DNA of 57,965 bases from Parabacteroides goldsteinii (GTDB taxonomy: Bacteria > Bacteroidota > Bacteroidia > Bacteroidales > Tannerellaceae): contig NZ_JADNBB010000031.1 in NCBI RefSeq assembly GCF_015550595.1, positions 1-57,965 on the forward strand, in the 5' to 3' direction. This document shows, one piece after another, positions 1-7,745 of this stretch (position 1 is the first letter of the stretch; every line of letters begins with the position of its first letter). The translations under genes were made by a program, and so were the position numbers. The notes beneath the pieces were generated by a model that was given only the letters and a program-made list of their open reading frames with translations, was not told the origin of the DNA and did no database searches.

Positions 1-77
1 CTGAAAAGGTAAAAGAGATGGTAGCCCGGTATGAGGAATGGGAGAAAGACTATATGGTCGTTCCCCGTCCGAAATAA
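1..77 (+). CDS. C-terminal end of an upstream gene, possibly a sulfatase (partial)
   Basis: An open frame enters from the left edge, starting at base 3, and stops with TAA at 75-77. It gives 24 residues ending EEWEKDYMVVPRPK. The tail with a Trp a few residues before a V-P-x-P motif resembles the C-termini of many Bacteroidales arylsulfatases, but 24 residues cannot prove a family. It is followed directly by a hairpin terminator, so it is the last gene of its transcript. I infer that it is the 3' end of a real gene; the sulfatase call is tentative. Confidence 0.45.
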   Translation, partial: EKVKEMVARYEEWEKDYMVVPRPK

Positions 78-84
78 GAATAAG

Positions 85-116
85 AAAGGGGCTGTCCATG
101 TATGAACTGCCCCTTT
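85..116 (+). terminator. Rho-independent terminator after the left-edge gene
   Basis: An 8-bp perfect stem (AAAGGGGC at 85-92, GCCCCTTT at 109-116) encloses a 16-nt loop and lies 8 nt after the stop codon of the partial gene. The T-run is short, because part of it is in the stem. It separates the upstream gene from PUL A. Confidence 0.7.
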
Positions 117-223
117 AATAATTCCTTCGAGAGAATCCCTATAATAGACTTAACTAAAACTAACAAAACCAGAGAAACTTCAGAATTATTTCCATACATC
201 AAGCACTAATTCGCATTTTTCCC

Positions 224-231
224 TACATTTG
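224..231 (+). promoter_or_regulatory. Candidate -7 box for the PUL A sigma gene
   Basis: TACATTTG matches the Bacteroides -7 consensus TAnnTTTG and lies 72 bp before the sigma-factor start. No TTTG -33 element is visible at 19-21 bp upstream, so this is only a half match. Bases 117-303 otherwise hold nothing recognisable. Confidence 0.3.
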
Positions 232-303
232 CCTCCATAATTAAATAAAAAAATCACATCTAAAGAATGGTATACCTTAGAACATCCCATTTTACTTTCA
301 CTC

Positions 304-858
304 ATGCAAAAGACAAAGACTGAAAAAGAACGGCTATCAGATTTAAGTAACGGAGACACAAAAGCATTTAATGATCTCTTCATGCTTTATTTCCCCAAAC
401 TCAAACTATTCCTGTCAGGTTTTTTGGACAATGAAGCTGAAGCAGAAGACCTGGCCCAGGATGTATTCGTGAAACTATGGCAAAATCGGCAATCACTCAT
501 AAAAGTAGAGAATCTGAACGCTTATCTTTACCGGATAGCCAGAAATACACTATATACATACCTTAACCGCTCTTTTTCTCCAGATCTGATTAACGAAACA
601 AACGCCACCCATATTCCATCTATTGATGAACTGGAAGAACTGATCTTTGCAAAAGAACTGGAAGAATTAATAGATATGACTGTCGACAAAATGCCTCCTC
701 AACGAAAAGCAATCTTCTGCCTGAGCCGCAAGCAGGGACTGAGCAATGACGCAATAGCCCTTCAATTAAACATCAGCAAACGAACGGTGGAAACTCATAT
801 TTCTGCTGCATTATCAGATCTACGTAAAGTTATTTCCATTTTACTGCTATTTTTTTAG
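304..858 (+). CDS. ECF-type RNA polymerase sigma-70 factor (PUL A)
   Basis: This 184-residue protein has the two-domain ECF layout. Region 2 covers about residues 20-90, with an acidic DLAQDVFVKLW helix and the YLYRIARN segment. Region 4 covers about residues 125-180, with the helix-turn-helix AIALQLNISKRTVETHI. The length is normal for Bacteroidetes ECF factors paired with FecR. It directs RNA polymerase to the promoter of its cognate glycan-utilisation operon once released by the anti-sigma factor. The next gene, 58 bp downstream, is that FecR-type anti-sigma, followed by a SusC with an STN signalling domain. That order is the known trans-envelope signalling cassette, so regulation of genes 2052-15866 is a strong inference. 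The start was chosen because it is the first ATG in frame before region 2. Confidence 0.93.
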   Translation: MQKTKTEKERLSDLSNGDTKAFNDLFMLYFPKLKLFLSGFLDNEAEAEDLAQDVFVKLWQNRQSLIKVENLNAYLYRIARNTLYTYLNRSFSPDLINETNATHIPSIDELEELIFAKELEELIDMTVDKMPPQRKAIFCLSRKQGLSNDAIALQLNISKRTVETHISAALSDLRKVISILLLFF

Positions 859-916
859 AATACCAACTACGTGTGTTTTTCATTTTTGTAGTCTTACTAT
901 ATATAAACATAGTGAG

Positions 917-1927
917 ATGGAAAAAAACAGAGTTTATAATATACTACGGCGTCTGGTGGATCATACGGTTCCATCGGAACATCGTTCTGTAATAAAAAAC
1001 TGGTTGGCCGGTAGCATCGACACTCCTGAGAAGGAAGCGGCCATGAGACAGATATGGCAGGAAATGGTGGCAGAAGCGGACAACAACACTAGCCGATCTC
1101 TTCAGAAAACTTTGCAAAAAATTCATCATGCAGACCATCAATCGATTAAAGTATCTTTACAAAGTCGCCTACTACGCTATGCCGCAATCCTTATTTTACC
1201 ATTAATAACCGGTATTGCAGCCTGGTGGCTGACAAAAAACGAATATACAGAACCCGAAATGATAGAATGTTATGTCCCTAACGGCCAACAAGAAACCATA
1301 CAATTACCCGACGGTTCCGTCATACAAGTAAACTCCGGTAGTTTACTTGTTTATCCCCGTGAATTTTCAAAGGGGAAACGTTCTGTATTTTTAAGCGGAG
1401 AAGCCAATTTCATTGTAGCTAAAAACCCACACAAACCTTTTATTGTCAGTACCGGTCCACTGAAAGTGGAAGTCTTAGGTACAAAATTCAATATAGAATC
1501 ATACCCGGACAATGAACGTATCATCACTACGCTGGAAAACGGTTCTGTCAAGATATACAAGAATGACGAACCGGAAAAAACTATTATTATGCATCCGGAT
1601 GAGCAGGTTATTTATGATGGACAAAGTCAGGTATTCAGTACCAGCTATGTGGAAGCCAGTGATTACGCCGTCTGGACTCAAGGAGAATTACGATTTGTTA
1701 ATCAGCCATTAATGCAGATACTAACTGTCATGGAGCGTAAATATAATGTACACATAAAAATAAGTCCGGATATCAAATCATCCGATTTGTTTACAATGAA
1801 ATTTAAACAGCATGAGACAGTAGAAGATGCCATACATATATTTACCCAGCTGGCAGGAAATATCAATTACAAAATTGAAGGAAAAGATATCCTTCTGTTC
1901 AAAAATAGAAAGGAGGTTACACGCTAA
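917..1927 (+). CDS. FecR-family anti-sigma factor (PUL A)
   Basis: This 336-residue inner-membrane protein has a cytoplasmic N-terminal domain (about 1-85) that binds the sigma factor. A single membrane helix lies at about 86-105 (LLRYAAILILPLITGI). The periplasmic part has a FecR domain (about 125-215, with motifs PDGSVIQVNSGS and FLSGEANF) and a C-terminal DUF4974/STN-like domain (about 255-325). In this family the periplasmic part senses the STN domain of the partner SusC when glycan is bound, then releases the sigma factor. It sits between the ECF sigma gene and the STN-containing SusC gene. Family assignment is firm; the exact partner interaction is inferred from gene order. Confidence 0.94.
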   Translation: MEKNRVYNILRRLVDHTVPSEHRSVIKNWLAGSIDTPEKEAAMRQIWQEMVAEADNNTSRSLQKTLQKIHHADHQSIKVSLQSRLLRYAAILILPLITGIAAWWLTKNEYTEPEMIECYVPNGQQETIQLPDGSVIQVNSGSLLVYPREFSKGKRSVFLSGEANFIVAKNPHKPFIVSTGPLKVEVLGTKFNIESYPDNERIITTLENGSVKIYKNDEPEKTIIMHPDEQVIYDGQSQVFSTSYVEASDYAVWTQGELRFVNQPLMQILTVMERKYNVHIKISPDIKSSDLFTMKFKQHETVEDAIHIFTQLAGNINYKIEGKDILLFKNRKEVTR

Positions 1928-2051
1928 TAAAAAGACACCGGAAAGCACCTCTCACAGCAACTTCCCGGCATCTGAAATAGACTTTACTATGTTTTAAATA
2001 AAACTTCAACGAATTTATTAACATTTACAATAAAATCTAATACACAAAAGT

Positions 2052-5000
2052 ATGACTTTTAAGTTTAAAAGGGGATTAATTATACCCATAAAAAACAGTA
2101 AAAAATTATTTTTCACGCTTTGCCTATTTGTATCCGGGACTCTATACAGTCAAAATCAGATGATCAATCTTCCCAAAGGAGCGAACACGATACAAATTAT
2201 TTTTCAAGAAATTGAAAGACAAACAAATCTCTCCGTAGATTATAATCAAAGCAAATTGAACATTAATAAAAAAATAGAAACGAAGGGGCAGAACAAAACC
2301 TTATCAAGCATGCTGGATGAGGTTTTGGACGGAAGTGGTCTGACTTATAAAATAGAAGCTGGACATATTCTGATAATACCTGCTACAGAAGTACAAGAAG
2401 GGGGTAAATCCGGTAAACAAATAAAAGGTAATGTCACAGATAAGAATGGGGAACCCATCATCGGTGCAAACATATTTGTTAAAGGTACTACAATCGGAAC
2501 AGTCACAGATTTGAATGGACAATTCTCTTTGAATGTTCCGAACAATGCTACAATTCAAATTTCATATATAGGCTATCTGCCTCAGGAAATCACTATTGGA
2601 AACAAGAGAGATATTTCGCTCATTCTAAAAGAGGATACTAAAATTTTGGATGAGGTCATTGTGATCGGTTATGGAACGACATCTACACGGAAAATGGCAT
2701 CCGCCGTAACTTCTGTAAAAGGAGAAAAATTACAAGACTTACCATTTAACGACATGAGCTCTACTCTGCAAGGGCGTGCTACAGGTGTGATTGTACAGAA
2801 TCAGGGAGGTGAACCCGGTTCTAATGCAAAGATATCTATCCGTGGTGGCAACGATCCTGTATATGTTATTGATGGAGTGATCAGTACCGCCTGGGAATTT
2901 AATACATTGAATTCCGTAGATATTGAAAGTCTATCCGTATTGAAAGATGCGGCATCATTAGCTGTATATGGTTCTAGAGCTGCAGATGGTATCATTTTGG
3001 TTAAAACCAAACAAGGAAGTAAGGGTAAAACCTCCATAACATATACATTTAATGCAGAATATAGTCAGCCAACTGTACTGATGGAAAAAGTAGATGCATA
3101 TACCTATGCAGAAACTCAAAATAAAGCTGCGATGTTTGATGGTCTCCCTGCTTACCATCAGTATAGCGAAGAAGAAATGAACAAAATTCTAAATCAGACA
3201 GATCCACTTTATCCAAATGTAGACTGGCTTGATCTAGGACTTAAAAATTTTGCTCCACAATATCGCCATACTCTTTCAATGAATGGTAGTGGTAAATTAA
3301 TAAATTATTATTTATCATTAGGTATGATCGATCAAGGAAGTTTGTTCACGTCAAACTCGCTGGATTACAACAGATATACTATACGTAGCAATGTAAATAC
3401 GACTTTTGACAATATTGGGCTTACTGTTGGTGTTAATTTGAATGGAGCCATAGAAAAAAAGAATAGTCCTTATATAGGAGCAGGGACTATCTTGGGGCAT
3501 TTATACAGTCAGTTAGCTCTTACTCCGGCTTTTAATGAAGACGGAACCTACTCTTCTGCAACCGACCATCCATTGGTGGATATGGATAAACGTTCCGGTT
3601 ATAACAAAAACAACAAGAAGTATATTAATGCTCAATTCGTTGCAGACTGGAATTTACCTTGGGTTCAAGGACTTTCCTTGGGAACAATGTTAAACTATAG
3701 AGTTAGTGATGAATTTAAAAAAGAATTCAACACACGTGCTCCGCAGTATTATCCGAATGGGATCGACTATCCGATTGCAAAACCAACGTTAAAAGAAAGT
3801 GCCGACTTCAAGGAATCATACAATTTTGAAGTAAGTGCTTCTTATATGAATACATTCAATGAAGATCACAGCATTGACGCAAAAGCAGTATTTACTGTTG
3901 CTGAAAATAATGGAGATAATTTCTGGACTTCACGTAAAGATTACCAGTCATCGGCAGTAGATCAGATTTTTGCCGGATCACCAGTAGGAATCTTAAATGA
4001 CGGTAGTGGTGAAGAAGGAGGTAGAATGGGTGTAGTAGGCCGTCTGAAATATGACTATAAGAACCGCTATATTATAGAAGGTAGTTTTCGCTATGATGGT
4101 TCAGACAACTTTGCTCCCGGATATCGTTGGGGATTCTTCCCTTCCGGTGCTGTAGCCTGGGCACTTAGTGAAGAACCGTTTTTCAGATCTTTGAATTGGA
4201 AAGATGTGGATTTGATTAAATTACGCGCTTCTTATGGTCAGACAGGTACCGAAAACGGAGTTAACCGTTTTGGTTACATGCCTGTTTACGATCTGGATAA
4301 AAACATAATTGTAATCGGTGGCAACATGCAATCTGGTTTCAGCGAAGGTAAATTAGTATCACCTTCTTTATTGAGTTGGTACACTCGTAATTCACTCAAC
4401 TATGGTATTGATATGGCATTCTTAGGCAATCGGCTAAAAGGTACAGCAGATTATTTTTTCTATGTTACAAAGGGAGGACTGATGAGTCCGAGTGACAGAT
4501 ATACGACGCCATTAGGAAAAGATCTTCCACAAATCAAGTCTGAGAGTGAACAAAGAAGAGAAGGTGTTGAATTTTCTTTGCGTTGGAGTGATAAAGTTGG
4601 AAAAGATTTCACCTATGATTTAGGGTTCAACATGACTTATTTCAATAATTTATGGAAGGTAAAAGCAGACGAGTCAATGACAGATTTGATGAACCCCTGG
4701 AAACGGACAACGAATCAGACAGACTTTTATGATGTCAGATTGGTTTCTCAGGGATATTATCAAACAGTAGAACAGATTTTAAACTCCCCGCGCCGTCCAC
4801 AGGCTTCCGAACTAAAATTTGGAGATATTGCTTATAGGGATATCAATGGCGATGGTAAAATCGATGATCAGGATCAGACACGAGTAGGAAATACCTCCAT
4901 GCCCCATTTTACGTATGGATTTGATTTTTCTTTCGGATATAAAGGTTTCTCTTTATCCGGCTTGTTATACGGAACAGGAAAACGAAATATGGAACTTAGC

Positions 5001-5402
5001 GTACAATATAAAGGAACAAAACCATATTACAAAGAGCAATTGAATTATTGGACAGAAGAAAATAGAAATGCGACATTCCCACGTCTGACGTCTGCTACCT
5101 CCAGAAATGGAGATAACAATATTCAGAAATCGGATTTCTGGTTGAAAAATGCTTCTTTCTTAAGACTTAAAAACATACAATTGTCTTACGATTTGAAATA
5201 CAGCGTATTAAAGAATGTTGACTGGCTCAATATGTGTAGAGTGAATCTCTCTGGAGCCAATTTATTCACTATCTCAGGAATGAATAAATTTTACGACCCG
5301 GAAAGCCCTAATATCAATGACAAAGGAGAAACTTATGCAACAGACGGTAGTGCATATCCTGTACAGCGAGTGATAGCATTTGGTTTAACAGTCGGATTTT
5401 AA
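2052..5402 (+). CDS. SusC/RagA-type TonB-dependent outer-membrane glycan transporter with STN domain (PUL A)
   Basis: This is an 1116-residue protein. After a signal peptide (about 15-33) comes an STN domain (about 45-110), which talks to a FecR anti-sigma. A CarboxypepD-reg-like beta-sandwich follows (about 124-193, GNVTDKNGEPIIGANIFVKG), then the TonB-box-like DEVIVIGYGT at 200-209, the plug (about 210-325), and a long beta-barrel ending in aromatic FGLTVGF. It imports oligosaccharides with energy from TonB and is capped by the SusD lipoprotein encoded next. The STN domain is absent from the SusC proteins of PULs B and D but present in PUL C, matching the presence of sigma/FecR genes. The 125-bp upstream gap should hold the ECF-dependent promoter, whose sequence I do not recognise. 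Confidence 0.95.
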   Translation: MTFKFKRGLIIPIKNSKKLFFTLCLFVSGTLYSQNQMINLPKGANTIQIIFQEIERQTNLSVDYNQSKLNINKKIETKGQNKTLSSMLDEVLDGSGLTYKIEAGHILIIPATEVQEGGKSGKQIKGNVTDKNGEPIIGANIFVKGTTIGTVTDLNGQFSLNVPNNATIQISYIGYLPQEITIGNKRDISLILKEDTKILDEVIVIGYGTTSTRKMASAVTSVKGEKLQDLPFNDMSSTLQGRATGVIVQNQGGEPGSNAKISIRGGNDPVYVIDGVISTAWEFNTLNSVDIESLSVLKDAASLAVYGSRAADGIILVKTKQGSKGKTSITYTFNAEYSQPTVLMEKVDAYTYAETQNKAAMFDGLPAYHQYSEEEMNKILNQTDPLYPNVDWLDLGLKNFAPQYRHTLSMNGSGKLINYYLSLGMIDQGSLFTSNSLDYNRYTIRSNVNTTFDNIGLTVGVNLNGAIEKKNSPYIGAGTILGHLYSQLALTPAFNEDGTYSSATDHPLVDMDKRSGYNKNNKKYINAQFVADWNLPWVQGLSLGTMLNYRVSDEFKKEFNTRAPQYYPNGIDYPIAKPTLKESADFKESYNFEVSASYMNTFNEDHSIDAKAVFTVAENNGDNFWTSRKDYQSSAVDQIFAGSPVGILNDGSGEEGGRMGVVGRLKYDYKNRYIIEGSFRYDGSDNFAPGYRWGFFPSGAVAWALSEEPFFRSLNWKDVDLIKLRASYGQTGTENGVNRFGYMPVYDLDKNIIVIGGNMQSGFSEGKLVSPSLLSWYTRNSLNYGIDMAFLGNRLKGTADYFFYVTKGGLMSPSDRYTTPLGKDLPQIKSESEQRREGVEFSLRWSDKVGKDFTYDLGFNMTYFNNLWKVKADESMTDLMNPWKRTTNQTDFYDVRLVSQGYYQTVEQILNSPRRPQASELKFGDIAYRDINGDGKIDDQDQTRVGNTSMPHFTYGFDFSFGYKGFSLSGLLYGTGKRNMELSVQYKGTKPYYKEQLNYWTEENRNATFPRLTSATSRNGDNNIQKSDFWLKNASFLRLKNIQLSYDLKYSVLKNVDWLNMCRVNLSGANLFTISGMNKFYDPESPNINDKGETYATDGSAYPVQRVIAFGLTVGF

Positions 5403-5404
5403 TT

Positions 5405-5411
5405 AAGGAGG
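5405..5411 (+). promoter_or_regulatory. Strong Shine-Dalgarno site before SusD (PUL A)
   Basis: AAGGAGG lies 7 nt before the ATG at 5419, immediately after the SusC stop codon. Bacteroidales genes mostly lack such sites, so it stands out and fixes the SusD start. It may boost translation so that SusD keeps pace with SusC from the same transcript. Confidence 0.6.
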
Positions 5412-5418
5412 AAAAAAT

Positions 5419-7149
5419 ATGAATAATATCAAAAATATAATAGTAGTCGTTCTACTCTCTTTATCATGTTTTTCATGTAGTGACGTTCTTGATAAAGGGC
5501 CATTAGATAAATACTCGGAAGAAGACGTATGGAATAACAAAGACCTGATCCAGGCTTTTTCGTATACTACACTCCGAAGGGCGACCGATTTAATGATTAT
5601 GGTAGATGAATATACAGACAACAGTGTTATCGAACCCAACTCCAATGCTATCTCTTTCAATAAGGAGCAAATGGATCGTTATTACGATGTAGGCTGGAAC
5701 AAAATAAATGATGATTTGAAAGTTTATGAAAATATCAGAAGATGTAACATGATCATTGCTAAAGCCCCGGAGTCACCCGTATTGTCAGACTCGGAAAAAG
5801 CATATTTTATTGCTCAAGCTAAAACAATGAGAGCTATGACCTATTTTTCTAGAGCTCGTTGGTTTGGGAAATTAATGATCATAGATCGTTTGATTAATCC
5901 GGAAGAAAACATGCAATTCCCCAGAACAGCAACCATCAAAGATACGTATGATTTTATCCTGAATGACTTGAAAGAAGCTACAAATGATTTATCGGAAACA
6001 TTGAATAATCAACAAGGTATGCTAACCAAAGGAGCTGCCTATGCATTACTGGCAGAAGCAGCATTACACGGTGCAGCTTATATCGAATCCGGTCAAGATG
6101 AATATTATAACATAGCAAAAACGGCCAGTGAAAGTCTTTTTAATCTGGGTGTTTATGAACTAGATGAGGATTACAAAGGTATGTTTAACGATTTCAACCA
6201 TTCGTTAAATTCAAAGGAAATCATCCTAGCTCAATGGAAACATGAAGACGCAACAAAGTTTGCTGATACCTGGATGCAGCAGTTGGTACCCAATACAGAC
6301 AATAATAAAGTGAAACCGGGTACTGTTCCGACATTTGCAGAAGAATTTGCCGGATGGCTTCAGCAAATGCCTTCTATCGATCTTGTTAATGCTTATGAAG
6401 TTATTGATGAGGATGGCAAAGCAAAAGACTGGGATCAAACTTCTTATTATAAAAATTTCCTGAAAAACGGTGGATACGTGTCTGATGCCATTTATAAAAA
6501 TCGTGACAACCGTTTTTATGCCAGCATCGTTTACGATTCAACTATGTTCTTCAAAAACGAAGTATGGACCAGACTGGAAGGTAACTTGAATTGGGCTTCT
6601 GCTCTTGGAGGAGGCGACTGGGGCATGACAAAAACCGGTTACATCTACCGTAAATGTGTTTACGAAGCAAAAAGACTACTAAACGACCAACCTACAAATT
6701 ATCATTATGTATTATTACGTTTGGGACGTTCTTATCTGAATTATGCAGAAGTGATGTTAAGACAGGGGAATATTAATACGGCTATCGACTATATTAATAA
6801 AACCCGTACCACTCATGGAGGATTACCTGCTCTGGCAAAGGATATATCTTTCGAAGATGCTTGGAAAGCTTACAAACGGGAAAGGCGTGTTGATCTGACA
6901 ATGGAAGGAGACCGTTACTGGAGTTTATTAAGATGGGGTAAAGCAGATAATTTACCGACAGTAAAGGAATTGACAATTGTCCATAAAGCTATCGAAATTG
7001 CAGCCGATGGCAAATCATTCAGAATTATTAATCTTCCGTTTAACGAAGCTGATAATATACGTGTATTTACAACAAAACGTTATTTAATGCCTGTTCCCCA
7101 GAAAGAGATTGAACAAAATCCAAGTCTGGATCAGAACACCGGATGGTAA
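5419..7149 (+). CDS. SusD/RagB-type glycan-binding surface lipoprotein (PUL A)
   Basis: This 576-residue protein has a lipoprotein signal peptide ending at Cys20 (CFSC), followed by the LDKGPLDKYSEEDVW stretch typical of SusD N-termini. It has TPR-like helices, the conserved KRERRVDLTMEGDRYWSLLRWG segment near residue 495, and the terminal PVPQKEIEQNP...GW motif that ends nearly every SusD. SusD closes over the SusC barrel and captures oligosaccharides at the cell surface. It starts 16 bp after SusC and uses a strong Shine-Dalgarno site. Ligand specificity cannot be read from the sequence. Confidence 0.95.
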   Translation: MNNIKNIIVVVLLSLSCFSCSDVLDKGPLDKYSEEDVWNNKDLIQAFSYTTLRRATDLMIMVDEYTDNSVIEPNSNAISFNKEQMDRYYDVGWNKINDDLKVYENIRRCNMIIAKAPESPVLSDSEKAYFIAQAKTMRAMTYFSRARWFGKLMIIDRLINPEENMQFPRTATIKDTYDFILNDLKEATNDLSETLNNQQGMLTKGAAYALLAEAALHGAAYIESGQDEYYNIAKTASESLFNLGVYELDEDYKGMFNDFNHSLNSKEIILAQWKHEDATKFADTWMQQLVPNTDNNKVKPGTVPTFAEEFAGWLQQMPSIDLVNAYEVIDEDGKAKDWDQTSYYKNFLKNGGYVSDAIYKNRDNRFYASIVYDSTMFFKNEVWTRLEGNLNWASALGGGDWGMTKTGYIYRKCVYEAKRLLNDQPTNYHYVLLRLGRSYLNYAEVMLRQGNINTAIDYINKTRTTHGGLPALAKDISFEDAWKAYKRERRVDLTMEGDRYWSLLRWGKADNLPTVKELTIVHKAIEIAADGKSFRIINLPFNEADNIRVFTTKRYLMPVPQKEIEQNPSLDQNTGW

Positions 7150-7189
7150 TAAAATGTAATTCAATGTAAAACCATAAAAATATCATCAA

Positions 7190-7642
7190 ATGAAAAATAT
7201 AGCAAGATTCACCTTATTTATATTATTGGTAATTTCCTTTTCTTCCTGCCTGAAGATGGGGTTAGACGAATTACCTACATCTGATAAAGCAGAGATAACA
7301 AATGTAAAGTTTGAATACCGCTGGTGGGATGAAACAGCAGAACAAATTAGAGTTGTAGAGATGACAACCAATAATCAAATAACAGATCATACCATTAATT
7401 GTACAATAACAGTTCCCGACATAACAGAAAAGTTTACCCCTGAAATACGGGAAAAAATTTCATTGTCCAATTTAGTATGTATAACTGATATTTCTGCTGC
7501 CGCATCTATTCGTCCGATAAATGGTGCACCAGCATTAGGGACTCCGGGTGATTTTTCCGGAAAAACATTTAGTTACCTGGTTGTAGCTGCTGATGGTTCC
7601 GATATTGAATGGAAAATCAACATCATTGCACTTAATAAATAG
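7190..7642 (+). CDS. Small surface lipoprotein, DUF5018-related
   Basis: This 150-residue protein has a lipoprotein signal peptide ending at Cys20 (SFSSC). The remainder is rich in beta-strand, with a VKFEYRWWDETAEQIRV stretch and a C-terminal DGSDIEWKINIIAL stretch. It resembles the short DUF5018-type lipoproteins often found directly after SusD, but I am not certain of the family. Its position between SusD and the first glycoside hydrolase, about 40 bp from SusD, suggests an accessory glycan-binding protein of the transport complex. No catalytic motif is visible. Confidence 0.75.
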   Translation: MKNIARFTLFILLVISFSSCLKMGLDELPTSDKAEITNVKFEYRWWDETAEQIRVVEMTTNNQITDHTINCTITVPDITEKFTPEIREKISLSNLVCITDISAAASIRPINGAPALGTPGDFSGKTFSYLVVAADGSDIEWKINIIALNK

Positions 7643-7745
7643 TTATTCTTCAAAAAAGGGGGATTTCAAAAGTATGTATGATTATATACATCTTTTAATC
7701 CTCCTCTTCTTTCATTATCTAAAATCATTCTTAATATATAGATCT

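Noticed and set aside
7593-7745. N-terminal extension of the GH95 gene of PUL A
   Set aside because: It overlaps the preceding lipoprotein gene and puts a clear lipoprotein signal peptide in the middle of the protein; the ATG at 7746 fits better.
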